From: Pseudomonadota bacterium
Lineage (GTDB): Bacteria; Pseudomonadota; Gammaproteobacteria; Burkholderiales; Burkholderiaceae_B
Reading direction: 5' to 3'
Assembly: GCA_023389155.1 (NCBI GenBank)
Contig: JAEWEV010000021.1
Span: 93,617-157,616, forward strand
DNA length: 64,000 nucleotides
In this document: positions 1 to 8,747 of the stretch, one piece after another
Layout of the letters: each line of letters starts with the position of its first letter
Numbering within the stretch: position 1 is the first letter of the stretch
Program-made: the position numbers and the translations under genes
Notes under the pieces: generated by a model
Seen by the model: the letters and a program-made list of their open reading frames with translations, nothing else
The model's database searches: none
What the model was told of the DNA's origin: nothing

Positions 1-48
1 CGCGCCATCAGGTGCTGCGGGTATACTTCATGAAACCGGCCAATGAAT

Positions 49-77
49 ATATGCAGGCACGCCGTGTGCCTGCATAT
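49..77 (-). terminator. Hairpin downstream of ehuB
   Basis: A perfect 12-bp inverted repeat (49-60 with 66-77, 5-nt loop) starts about 20 bases past the ehuB stop. On the minus strand it is not followed by a strong T-run, so it may be a weak terminator or an mRNA-stabilising hairpin placed between the binding-protein gene and transporter genes that would lie left of the window. Confidence 0.55.
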
Positions 78-96
78 CAGCCCTAATGCCCCAGAT

Positions 97-960
97 TTAG
101 TTTGCGGCGCAAAGCTGTTCTGTGGTCTTTTTGGTAGATTCTTCCAGATCATGATCGGTAAAGCCGTAATCGGTCAGGATCTTTTTCCACTCAGGGGTTT
201 TCTTGAACTTGGCCAGTTCTTCATTCACTGCCGTGCGCAGATCGTCAGAATTCTGGGAGAAGGTAAAGCCGCCCCAGCTACGGGCTGGTGTACCGTCGAT
301 GACCGGATCTTCGAATTTCTCTGCAGGCTCTACCTTGTCGCTTTTTCCTGCCAGTTCACTTACCGTCAGGCTTGTCGCAGCATAGGCGGCGGCGCGACCA
401 GTGGACACGGTAGAAATGGCATCTGCATTATTTGAAATTGTCACCATACGACTGTCATCGACACCGAGCTTTTGCATCATCTCAAGCTGATCTGCGCCAG
501 CCATGATGGCGACTTTCTTGTCGGACTTGGCAAAATCTTCATACTTGTGAAGATTATCCGGATTTCCCTTAGCAACGAGCAGCCCCTCGCCATAAGAACT
601 GTTGGGCTCGGAGAAGGCTACCTGCTGGCAGCGCTGAGGCAAAATGGCCATTTCAGCCGCAACCATATCAAACTGGTCTGCTTTCAGACCGGGAATGAGC
701 GAGCTGAAGCCCGTTGTCACCCATTTGATTTCCTTGACACCCAACTGTTCCATAATATGCTTGGCCACTTCCGGACCTGCACCTTTGGCTTCACCTGTCG
801 GGTCAACGAAACCGTAGGGGATCTCATTGGCAACAGCAATCCGTACGACGCCCTTGTCCTTGATCTCCTGTAATGTAGCGGCCGATGCTACTGTACCAAA
901 AGCCGCAGCGGTAGCTACGGCGAGAGCCAGCAGGGTTTGGGTTTTGCGGATTCTATTCAT
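97..960 (-). CDS. ehuB: Ectoine/hydroxyectoine-type ABC transporter substrate-binding protein
   Basis: A 287-residue periplasmic binding protein of the SBP_bac_3 family. Residues 1-27 form a signal peptide ending near VASAA. The body has the family features: IAVANEIPYGFVD early on, then a lobe with FDMVAAEMAILPQRC and SEPNSSYGEGLLV, which resembles EhuB of the ectoine importer more than general glutamate binders. It would capture solute in the periplasm and deliver it to EhuCDA-type permease and ATPase subunits. Those genes are not in the window and would lie to the left, past the hairpin at 49-77. It is transcribed leftward from the AT-rich gap at 961-1688. The family is confident; the ectoine specificity is inferred from sequence resemblance alone, and another polar amino acid is possible. 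Confidence 0.8.
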   Translation of the reverse strand: MNRIRKTQTLLALAVATAAAFGTVASAATLQEIKDKGVVRIAVANEIPYGFVDPTGEAKGAGPEVAKHIMEQLGVKEIKWVTTGFSSLIPGLKADQFDMVAAEMAILPQRCQQVAFSEPNSSYGEGLLVAKGNPDNLHKYEDFAKSDKKVAIMAGADQLEMMQKLGVDDSRMVTISNNADAISTVSTGRAAAYAATSLTVSELAGKSDKVEPAEKFEDPVIDGTPARSWGGFTFSQNSDDLRTAVNEELAKFKKTPEWKKILTDYGFTDHDLEESTKKTTEQLCAAN

Positions 961-1688
961 AGTCTTACTCCCCTTGAAGTTGATTTATCCTGAAGTTTTC
1001 ACCAGACAAATAAGCGTGAAAATTGCATTTGAAATAACTTTCATACACAGAAAAATGCATCTTGAATATATGCTGAAATTTCATTGCAACACGGAGCATT
1101 CTCTGCGCGAGCGGTTATCGCTTCATATATAGAAGTAACATAGAAAATTGGTGAAGCACAACCGCAATAACCTTATATCTGTATATTTGTTACATTCACA
1201 ATCGATCATTTATATGAAATATTTGCATGAAATTTCACGGAAATATTGCTATTGCAATTACTTCTTTCAGGCATTCAAAAAATAAAATAAACACCGCCAA
1301 TCCTTGCTGCTTGTCCCAAGTTTCAACGTTGAATATCACCTCAGGCTAGCGTGGTCGGGCAAGGCCATCAGGATCTCAGATATCAAAAATATTCGTCAAC
1401 ATTGCTTGCGGCTAGCACCACAATACGAAGGTATCGCGGCATTCTCCCGATGTAGCGAGACTTTATTTGAATTAGTCGTAGTCATACCCGGCTTTTGACA
1501 AATTTTCAAAAGGTATCAAGACTGCACTCATCCATTCCTGGCAGGGTTCACATCCGAGGATAAACAGAACGAAATACCAGCAATCCTGAGTCTGCGGTTG
1601 TAAACGTATTGCATTGATGCCCTGCCCTGCACCAGAAGATCGTAAAATAGCCGATTGCAATTCGGTTTAATTGGACAGTTTTCAACCT
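961..1688. other. AT-rich intergenic region between ehuB and mutS
   Basis: I see no convincing gene in these 728 bases. Composition is clearly more AT-rich at about 1000-1300 than in the flanking genes. It must hold the promoters of the divergent ehuB and mutS genes. Three related elements of the form TTGCA(N0-3)TGAAAT lie at 1023-1037, 1074-1089 (inverted) and 1223-1237. Short open frames here have no recognisable protein features. Confidence 0.6.
1023..1237. repeat. Three TTGCA..TGAAAT elements upstream of ehuB
   Basis: Elements at 1023-1037 (+), 1074-1089 (inverted) and 1223-1237 (+) share TTGCA followed within 0-3 bases by TGAAAT; the last two extend to TTTCA. They fall in the upstream region of ehuB, so regulator binding is possible, but the sequence is AT-rich and chance similarity cannot be excluded. 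Confidence 0.35.
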
Positions 1689-4322
1689 ATGTCAGCAGAA
1701 CCCAGTAAAAACGCGGCTTCTGGCCACACCCCCATGATGCAGCAGTATCTGCGCCTGAAACTTGAAGCGGGTTCGGTGCTGCTGTTCTATCGCATGGGTG
1801 ATTTCTATGAAATGTTTTATGACGACGCCGAAAAAGCTGCGCGGCTGCTCAACCTGACACTGACCAAGCGCGGAACATCCAACGGCCAGCCCATTCCAAT
1901 GGCCGGTGTGCCGGTGCATGCCATGGAGACGTATCTTGCGCGCCTGGTGGCGCTGGGTGAATCCGTGGCCATCTGCGAGCAGATCGGCGATCCGGCAACA
2001 AGCAAGGGTCCCGTCGAACGCCAGATTGTGCGTATCGTTACACCCGGTACGCTGACAGATGAAACGCTGCTGCCCTCGAAGCTGGATCGGCCGCTGCTAT
2101 CGGTGTTCCTGCCCGCAAAGGGCAAGTCGCCCAAATATGGGCTGGCATGGCTTAACCTGGCCAGCGGGGAGTTCAAGGTCACACAATGTGAACAGGATGC
2201 GCTGGAATCCGAAATTCACCGCATCGCGCCGGCAGAAATCGTGCATGCGGACTCCTTCGTGTTTGAAACAAAATTTGCCGGTTCCGTCAGTCATACAGCT
2301 GATTGGCACTACGATATAAGCGATGCTGACAGCCTGTTGTGTCGGCATTTCCAGATTGATTCGCTGGCCAGCTTCGGCATGGCGGATATGCCGGCAGCCA
2401 TTTGTGCCGCCGGCGCACTGCTGCGCTATGTGGAACGGACCCAGACGCAATCGCTGTCACACGTCAGGCATATCACCGTGGATCACGCGCTGGATTATCT
2501 GGTGCTGGATCCGGTAACCCGTAAAAACCTGGAGATTACCGAAACCATCAGCGGAGAAACCCGACCCACCCTCTTTTCCCTGCTTGATCACTGCGAAACG
2601 CCCATGGGCAGCCGCAAGCTGCGTCAATGGCTGCATCATCCCCTGCGATCCAACGCGCAAATCCGTGCACGCCAGACTGCCGTGTCAGCCATGCTGTTCG
2701 GCCGACCAGACGGACCCGTACATCCCCATATTGCACTGGACAATCTGCGTGCCGAACTCAATGCTTTTCCCGATCTTGAGCGCATAGCTACCCGTATCGC
2801 CTTGCGCTCTGTACGACCGCGCGAGCTGGCCAGCCTGCGCGACGCACTGCAAAGGCTACCTCAGCTACAAACCATTTTGCACAGTCAGCATGCCAATGCC
2901 GAGAGACTGGATGTACTGAATGCAGAACTGACGCTGGATCCGCAACTGCATTCCACCCTGCATGCTGCCATTGCTGCCGAGCCCGCAGCCATGATCCGCG
3001 ACGGCGGCGTCATCGCCGAAGGTTTTGATGCTGATCTGGACGAACTGCGTACGCTGGCCAGCGACAGCGGCGCCTTTCTGGTCGAACTCGAAGCACGCGA
3101 GCGTGAACGCAGTGGGATAGGCAATCTTCGCGTCGAATTCAATCGGGTGCATGGTTTCTTTATCGAAGTATCCAAAGGACAGGTTGATAAAGTGCCCGAC
3201 GATTACCGGCGCAGGCAGACCTTGAAAAATGTGGAAAGATATATCACGCCCGAACTGAAAGGATACGAAGACAAGGTGCTGTCGGCCCGGGACCGCTCTT
3301 TGTCGCGTGAGAAATGGCTGTATGAACAGTTGCTGGATACCATGCATGCCTGGGTAACTCCCCTGCAGCGTTGTGCCCAGGCCATCGCCGAACTGGACGT
3401 GTATCTTGCCCTGGCCAGCCACGCCAGAGACAACGAATGGGTCGCCCCGGAGCTGGCCGACCATCCTGTGATCAATGTCGAAGCGGGGCGCCATCCGATA
3501 GTTGAACACAGCATTGAACGGTTTACCCCCAACAGCTGCCTGATGGATCAGGAGCGACGCATGCTGCTGATTACCGGTCCCAATATGGGCGGTAAATCAA
3601 CATATATGCGACAGACCGCGCTGATCGTCCTGCTGGCCCGCATGGGCAGCTTCGTTCCCGCCACCTCTGCCACTGTGGGTGTGATAGATCGCATCTTCAC
3701 CCGCATCGGAGCCGCTGATGACCTGGCTGGGGGGCAATCCACCTTTATGATGGAAATGACCGAAGCCGCCACCATTCTGGCGGCCAGCACGCCCAACAGT
3801 CTGGTGCTGATGGATGAGATCGGCAGGGGAACGTCGACCTACGACGGCCTGTCGCTGGCGTGGGCCATTGCGTGCCGGCTGCTGGATCACAATCATGCGC
3901 TTACCCTTTTTGCGACGCATTACTTCGAAATCACGCGACTGCCTGATCTGAACCCCGCCGCGATCAATGTTCATCTTGCTGCTACCGAAGCAGCCAGCGG
4001 CATTGTCTTTCTGCATGAAGTCCAGGCAGGTCCGGCCAGTCGCAGTTATGGGATCCAGGTGGCCCAGCGTGCCGGCCTGCCCGTCGCCGTCATCCGTCAG
4101 GCCAAGCGTGAGCTGGACCGACTGGAAAGCCAGGCCGGAGATATCTCTCAACTCAATCTGTTTAGCGCCACCCACGAAGCCGATGACCAGCACAGTGACG
4201 ACGCGCTTGAGCTCACGGCTCTGCGCGATGCCCTGCGCGGTCTGGATCCCGACGATATGAGTCCGCGCGAGGCGCTGGACGCCCTGTATAAACTGCATAA
4301 CCGCTTTGGCGGAGAATCATGA
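1689..4322 (+). CDS. mutS: DNA mismatch repair protein MutS
   Basis: MutS recognises base mismatches and small loops and starts methyl-independent or MutL-dependent repair in the cytoplasm. The protein is 877 residues from ATG 1689, close to the usual 850-880. The mismatch-contact motif FYE is at residues 39-41. The C-terminal ATPase has the Walker A GPNMGGKSTYMRQ near residue 630, followed by the Walker B LVLMDEIGRGTSTYDG and the TLFATHYFE switch. An in-frame TTG at 1671 would add six residues (DSFQP-like) with no better ribosome site; I chose the ATG because MSAEPSKN.. ..TPMMQQYLRLK matches the family's start. The stop overlaps the next gene start (ATGA), implying translational coupling to roxA. 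Confidence 0.98.
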   Translation: MSAEPSKNAASGHTPMMQQYLRLKLEAGSVLLFYRMGDFYEMFYDDAEKAARLLNLTLTKRGTSNGQPIPMAGVPVHAMETYLARLVALGESVAICEQIGDPATSKGPVERQIVRIVTPGTLTDETLLPSKLDRPLLSVFLPAKGKSPKYGLAWLNLASGEFKVTQCEQDALESEIHRIAPAEIVHADSFVFETKFAGSVSHTADWHYDISDADSLLCRHFQIDSLASFGMADMPAAICAAGALLRYVERTQTQSLSHVRHITVDHALDYLVLDPVTRKNLEITETISGETRPTLFSLLDHCETPMGSRKLRQWLHHPLRSNAQIRARQTAVSAMLFGRPDGPVHPHIALDNLRAELNAFPDLERIATRIALRSVRPRELASLRDALQRLPQLQTILHSQHANAERLDVLNAELTLDPQLHSTLHAAIAAEPAAMIRDGGVIAEGFDADLDELRTLASDSGAFLVELEARERERSGIGNLRVEFNRVHGFFIEVSKGQVDKVPDDYRRRQTLKNVERYITPELKGYEDKVLSARDRSLSREKWLYEQLLDTMHAWVTPLQRCAQAIAELDVYLALASHARDNEWVAPELADHPVINVEAGRHPIVEHSIERFTPNSCLMDQERRMLLITGPNMGGKSTYMRQTALIVLLARMGSFVPATSATVGVIDRIFTRIGAADDLAGGQSTFMMEMTEAATILAASTPNSLVLMDEIGRGTSTYDGLSLAWAIACRLLDHNHALTLFATHYFEITRLPDLNPAAINVHLAATEAASGIVFLHEVQAGPASRSYGIQVAQRAGLPVAVIRQAKRELDRLESQAGDISQLNLFSATHEADDQHSDDALELTALRDALRGLDPDDMSPREALDALYKLHNRFGGES

Positions 4323-5506
4323 CCTCAATTGATATTCACGCTCCCACACCCTTGCTTGGCGGATACAGTCCTGCAGTATTCATGCGCACTTACTGGCAGA
4401 AAAAGCCACTGCTGATCCGGCAGGCCATTGCCGGTTTCAGGAGTCCGATATCGGCGGCAGGCCTGAAAAAATTGGCGCGGCGCGACGATGTAGAGTCGCG
4501 CCTGATCTGGCAGGAAAATAACGAATGGAATATGGAGAATGGTCCGTTTGCCCGCTTCCCGAAAATATCCGAACCGAACTGGTCCCTGCTGGTGCAAAGC
4601 GTGGATCTGCATGATGATGCGGCCGCCGCGCTGATGCAGCAGTTCCGTTTTATTCCTGACGCCCGCCTGGACGATATCATGATCAGTCTCGCGTCCATGA
4701 GTGGCGGCGTCGGACCGCATTTTGACAGTTATGACGTGTTCCTGCTGCAGGGCAGCGGACAGCGGCGCTGGCGTATCAGCCAGCAGAAAGATCTTTCCCT
4801 GGTGCCCGATATTCCATGCAAAATTCTGCAGCACTTCGAAGCAGAACAGGAGTTTGTACTTGAGCCAGGCGATATGCTTTACCTCCCGCCCCATGTGGCA
4901 CACGACGGCGTGTCGCTTTCGGATGAATGTATTACGGTTTCCATTGGCTTTCGGGCGCCCCCGCTGGCAGTTCTGGCGCGAGGCCTGCTGGAAGTCGCAG
5001 CGGACCAGCTGAGCGCCAAAGCAGGCCTGGGTTTCGGCCCTTATTCCACCCCCCCGCTTCCCGGGCCGGATCTGTCCGGCATGTTCCGAGACAAGGGCCT
5101 GCCCGCGACCACGGAACCGGCCTGCCTGCCGGATGAACTCGTCAACAGCGCGCTTGCAGCGGTGCGGAAAATTGATTTCAATGAGCGCATGGCATCGCGC
5201 TTTCTGGGATGCTGGCTCACTGAACCGAACTCACTGACCGTATTCCCTATTGCCGAAGACATGACCGATCTCGAAGATGTGATCGCTGAAAACGGCAGTC
5301 TGATTCTTGATCGCCGAAGCCGGATGATCTATCGCGGGAATGATTTGTTCATCAACGGCGAGGCGCTGGAAATGAAAGCCAATGCTGTTTTAAAGAAATT
5401 TGCCGACACGCGCCGGCTCGATGCGACTGATCTGAACAAAGCCAGTGACGCGACACTTTCACTTCTGCAGGAATGGATGGATGATGGCTGGGTCATTGCA
5501 CAATGA
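4319..5506 (+). CDS. roxA: Ribosomal oxygenase, JmjC/cupin type (RoxA/YcfD family)
   Basis: A 395-residue Fe(II)/2-oxoglutarate oxygenase of the cupin_4/YcfD group. Known members hydroxylate an arginine of ribosomal protein L16. The metal ligands are visible: H134 and D136 in GPHFDSYDVFLLQ, and H195 in PPHVAHDGVS, matching the H-x-D..H triad. The W/QG..RRWRIS strand after the first ligands is also typical. The C-terminal third is the winged-helix-like dimerisation region of this family. It overlaps mutS by four bases (ATGA), so it is probably translated from the mutS transcript. Its 3' end overlaps the convergent lysR gene by 14 bases. The family assignment is confident; L16 as substrate is inferred from homology. 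Confidence 0.88.
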   Translation: MTSIDIHAPTPLLGGYSPAVFMRTYWQKKPLLIRQAIAGFRSPISAAGLKKLARRDDVESRLIWQENNEWNMENGPFARFPKISEPNWSLLVQSVDLHDDAAAALMQQFRFIPDARLDDIMISLASMSGGVGPHFDSYDVFLLQGSGQRRWRISQQKDLSLVPDIPCKILQHFEAEQEFVLEPGDMLYLPPHVAHDGVSLSDECITVSIGFRAPPLAVLARGLLEVAADQLSAKAGLGFGPYSTPPLPGPDLSGMFRDKGLPATTEPACLPDELVNSALAAVRKIDFNERMASRFLGCWLTEPNSLTVFPIAEDMTDLEDVIAENGSLILDRRSRMIYRGNDLFINGEALEMKANAVLKKFADTRRLDATDLNKASDATLSLLQEWMDDGWVIAQ

Positions 5507-6407
5507 ATCCATCGGTCTTCGGCAGCGCTGCACTCATGGCAGTCAGTGAACGCATGACGTGCAGCGTCAGCTTTGAATGAGACTGACCCTTCAGGGTGTA
5601 AATGCCGATAGCGCGCTCCGGGGCACCTTTCAGTAGCGTAATCCGCAGATCATCTTTCATGAAAGGTCGGGCAGCAGACCACGGCAATAGCGCAACCCCG
5701 CAATCTCCTCTGACGAATTGGGAAATGGTATTCAGATCTCTGAGTGCAAAAGTCGGCGCAAATGTTGCTCCCTTACGCGCAAAATACTGATCGACCCCTG
5801 ATCGCGTGCTGGTGCCCTGTGGCATGGAAATAATTGGAAGCGCAGATAATCCCTGAATATCCCATTTTTCGAACGGGATAATGACCTCGGGACGATGCAT
5901 GAGAACGAAAGGTTCCACGAAAAGCTTTGTAAACCGGAGCATATCGTATGTTTCTTCTCTTGCCGCCAGCACCACATCGGCTTTTCGCGCGTAGAGCAGT
6001 TCCATGGCTTCGCTGGCAATCAAGTCGAATACCTGCACATGAGCTTCAGGATGAGTGTTGCGCAAGCCGGTGATCAGTTTCGGCAATAGCGTTGCCGCCA
6101 GCGTAGGCAAGGCAGCGATGGCCACTCGCTGATTGCCAAAGCGGATGATCTGCTCAAAATCGTTCAGACCTTCCTGATAGATTGCCACAGTCTTTCTCGC
6201 AACGTCCAGCAACGCCTGTCCGTCACGTGTCAGGCGGACGTGACGCGTACTGCGTTCAAACAAAGGAACCCCCACCACGTCTTCGATTGATCTGACCAGC
6301 TTGCTAAGTGTGGGTTGCGTTATATGCAGCGCATCAGCCGCTTTGTGAAAGCTGAGTGAGTCAGCCAGCACCACAAAAATCTGCAATTGTCGGGGAGATA
6401 AATTCAT
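5493..6407 (-). CDS. LysR-family transcriptional regulator
   Basis: A 304-residue LysR-type regulator. Residues 1-60 carry the winged helix-turn-helix (LSFHKAADALHITQPTLSKLVRSIE), followed by the linker helix and a periplasmic-binding-like effector domain from about residue 90. It is divergent from the SDR-SDR-CMD-Bug operon beginning at 6502, with a 94-base gap, the classic arrangement for a LysR activator of a neighbouring catabolic operon. The inducer is not predictable. Its 3' end overlaps the roxA 3' end by 14 bases. Confidence 0.9.
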   Translation of the reverse strand: MNLSPRQLQIFVVLADSLSFHKAADALHITQPTLSKLVRSIEDVVGVPLFERSTRHVRLTRDGQALLDVARKTVAIYQEGLNDFEQIIRFGNQRVAIAALPTLAATLLPKLITGLRNTHPEAHVQVFDLIASEAMELLYARKADVVLAAREETYDMLRFTKLFVEPFVLMHRPEVIIPFEKWDIQGLSALPIISMPQGTSTRSGVDQYFARKGATFAPTFALRDLNTISQFVRGDCGVALLPWSAARPFMKDDLRITLLKGAPERAIGIYTLKGQSHSKLTLHVMRSLTAMSAALPKTDGFIVQ

Positions 6408-6501
6408 GCCATTTATCTATTAATGATGTAAAAAAATGAACTTATTCTTTTCGGAGTTTGAGTGTACCCTTGAAGTGAAATTATGCAAAGAGGAGTTCAA
6501 C

Positions 6502-7296
6502 ATGTTTCGACTGGATGGCAAAGTGGCGCTGGTCACGGGTTGCGGCACAATGGAAAGTGGCTGGGGAAATGGCAAGGCAACTGCTGTTGCATTGGCAAGA
6601 CAGGGAGCAACGGTATATGGCTGTGACCTGAACCTTGAAGCCGCTGAAAGAACGCGCCAGATCATTCTCGAAGAGGGAGGTGCCGCGACGGTACAGGCAT
6701 GCGATGTAACCGAATCGGACGCTGTTGCAGACATGGTTGCACACTGTCTGAAGCAGTACGGACGCATCGACATTCTGGTCAACAATGTTGGCAGATCCGA
6801 GCCGGGCGATCCCGTCACAATGAGCGAAGAGGTCTGGCGCGAGCAACTGGATGTGAATCTGACCTCTTCCTTTTTATGCTGCAAACACGTTATTCCAGTC
6901 ATGGAACGTCAGGACGGCGGATCCATCATCAACGTATCTTCCGTCGCAGGGCTGCGTTACGTGGGTAAACCACAAGTGGCATATGCTGCCGCAAAAGCTG
7001 CACTGATGCAGATGACGGCAACCACAGCCGTGATTTATGCCGAAACGAATATCCGGCTCAATTCCGTGGTGCCGGGGTTGATGTTTACGCCGCTGGTTGA
7101 ACGTCTCGCCACCAAATATGCTGCGGGCGACTATGAAGGCTTCGTCGCGCATCGTCATCGCCAGGTACCCATGGGCAGAATGGGCGATGCCTGGGATGTC
7201 GCCCACGCCGTGCTCTTTCTGGCGAGTGACGAAGCCCGTTACGTCACTGCCCAGCAGATTGTGGTGGATGGTGGCGTGACTATGGCTACACGCTGA
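6502..7296 (+). CDS. Short-chain dehydrogenase/reductase (first of two)
   Basis: A 264-residue SDR oxidoreductase, NAD(P)-dependent and cytoplasmic. The cofactor loop is stretched: TGCGTMESGWGNGKA replaces the usual TGxxxGxG. The NNVG strand motif, the catalytic Ser in NVSSVAG and the YAAAK (YxxxK) motif are all present, and the C-terminus ends in the usual VVDGG region. I chose ATG 6502 because AAGAGGAG lies just upstream; an in-frame ATG at 6436 would add 22 residues without homology. It is the first gene of an operon with a second SDR (20-base gap), a CMD-family gene and a Bug gene, divergent from lysR. The substrate is unknown. Confidence 0.9.
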   Translation: MFRLDGKVALVTGCGTMESGWGNGKATAVALARQGATVYGCDLNLEAAERTRQIILEEGGAATVQACDVTESDAVADMVAHCLKQYGRIDILVNNVGRSEPGDPVTMSEEVWREQLDVNLTSSFLCCKHVIPVMERQDGGSIINVSSVAGLRYVGKPQVAYAAAKAALMQMTATTAVIYAETNIRLNSVVPGLMFTPLVERLATKYAAGDYEGFVAHRHRQVPMGRMGDAWDVAHAVLFLASDEARYVTAQQIVVDGGVTMATR

Positions 7297-7316
7297 CCAT
7301 ACAAAAGGAAAAATAC

Positions 7317-8126
7317 ATGGACAAGACAGCAGGCCGCCTGAGCGGCAAAATTGCCATTGTGACCGGAGCGGGCAGCGTGGGGCCTGGCTGGGGAAACGGA
7401 CGTGCCACTGCGATCCGTTTTGCCCAGGAAGGCGCGACTGTGCTGGCGGTCGACCGGGATCTGTCTTCAATGGACCAGACGCTTGAGCTGGCAGGCGATC
7501 AGGCTGTCGGGATTCGTCCCCTCACATGCGATGTCACTGACGAAGAGGCAGTGAAGCGCCTCATCAGTGCAATTACGTCTGAAATGGGGCGAATCGATAT
7601 CCTGGTCAATAACGTGGGTGCCCCGCTTCCAGGTGGCCCCGAAAAACTCACAATGCAGCAATGGCAGGACCAGATTAATCTGAATCTGACCAGCGTTTTT
7701 CTGACCTGCAAATACACGCTTCCGCAAATGGCCTCTCAGGGATATGGTGCCATTGTGAACGTAGCGTCGACCTCCGGGATCCGATGGACGGGGGCCGCCC
7801 AGATCGGCTACGCCTGCGCCAAGGCGGGTGTCATTCAGTTCGCAAAGGTAGCGGCTGTCGAATACGCTTCCCGCGGGGTGAGAATCAATACGGTCGTGCC
7901 CGGACAGTTGCATACCCCGCTGGTAGACGCTTTCCTGGCAAAAGATCAGGCGGATGGCGACACCGAAGCACTGCTGGCGCGCAGAAAAGCACGCATCCCC
8001 ATGTCCATAACAGGCGATGGCCGCGACACCGCGAACGCCGTCTTGTTCCTATCATCAGACGAAGCACGTTTCATTACCGGCACCGACATTGTCGTTGACG
8101 GAGGAATGAGTGTTCGATGTGACTGA
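7317..8126 (+). CDS. Short-chain dehydrogenase/reductase (second of two)
   Basis: A 269-residue SDR that is clearly a paralogue of the gene before it: it shares the stretched nucleotide loop (TGAGSVGPGWGNGRA), the NNVG motif, catalytic Ser in NVASTSG and YACAK. A ribosome site AAAGGAAAA precedes the ATG. Two related SDRs in tandem could act on successive alcohol/keto steps, on two stereoisomers, or as a heteromer; the sequence does not decide. The adjoining CMD-type and Bug genes suggest uptake and breakdown of a small organic acid. Confidence 0.9.
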   Translation: MDKTAGRLSGKIAIVTGAGSVGPGWGNGRATAIRFAQEGATVLAVDRDLSSMDQTLELAGDQAVGIRPLTCDVTDEEAVKRLISAITSEMGRIDILVNNVGAPLPGGPEKLTMQQWQDQINLNLTSVFLTCKYTLPQMASQGYGAIVNVASTSGIRWTGAAQIGYACAKAGVIQFAKVAAVEYASRGVRINTVVPGQLHTPLVDAFLAKDQADGDTEALLARRKARIPMSITGDGRDTANAVLFLSSDEARFITGTDIVVDGGMSVRCD

Positions 8127-8185
8127 AAAGCATTGCAGAATGAATCCTGCGATGTACCCCTATGACAAACCAACGAGGCACAGAA

Positions 8186-8698
8186 ATGGCACGAATACCC
8201 TATGCAACCCTTGAAAAGCCCGAAACACGGGATCTCGAAACGCGGATTTCCGCAGAACGGGGAAAAATATTTCATCTTTATGCAATGTTGCTTAACAGTC
8301 CTCCCATTGCCGAAGGATGGCTGAACTATCTTACTGCGGTCCGTCAGAAAAGTTCACTGGCCGCCGACGTCAGGGAGCTGCTGATCATGCGCGTGGCGGT
8401 ACTGAATGAAGCTGATTACGAGTTCGCACAACATATGCCATTTGCATTAAAAGCCGGTTTCACCGAATCACAGATGGAGGATTTGAAAAAAAACAATCTG
8501 CAGGTTTTTAGTAACAGAGACCAGGCGCTGATTGCCTATTGCGACGCCATGACACGGGAAATTCGTGTCTCCGACACGGTCTTTGATGCCGTCCGCCCTT
8601 TCTTCAATGATCAGCAGATTGTCGAAGTCACGGCAACAATAGGCGCTTACAACATGGTTTCACGCTTTCTGGAGGCATTGCAGATCGATCACGATTGA
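8186..8698 (+). CDS. Carboxymuconolactone decarboxylase family protein
   Basis: A 170-residue AhpD/CMD-like protein. The core helix region reads LLIMRVAVLNEADYEFAQHMPFALKAGF, typical of the CMD fold, but the Cys-x-x-Cys of AhpD peroxidoreductases is missing, so it is not an alkylhydroperoxidase partner. It more resembles CMD-family proteins found in aromatic and lactone catabolism. I chose ATG 8186 because ACGAGG precedes it; an in-frame ATG at 8162 has no ribosome site. It is the third gene of the SDR operon. The exact reaction cannot be named. Confidence 0.8.
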   Translation: MARIPYATLEKPETRDLETRISAERGKIFHLYAMLLNSPPIAEGWLNYLTAVRQKSSLAADVRELLIMRVAVLNEADYEFAQHMPFALKAGFTESQMEDLKKNNLQVFSNRDQALIAYCDAMTREIRVSDTVFDAVRPFFNDQQIVEVTATIGAYNMVSRFLEALQIDHD

Positions 8699-8747
8699 AC
8701 TAAGGCGGACAAAAAAACACTTTTAGAATAATCAGGAGGAAGACAAC

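Noticed and set aside
1304..1660. Short frames in the ehuB-mutS gap
   Set aside because: No ribosome sites, no motifs, and they overlap each other on both strands.
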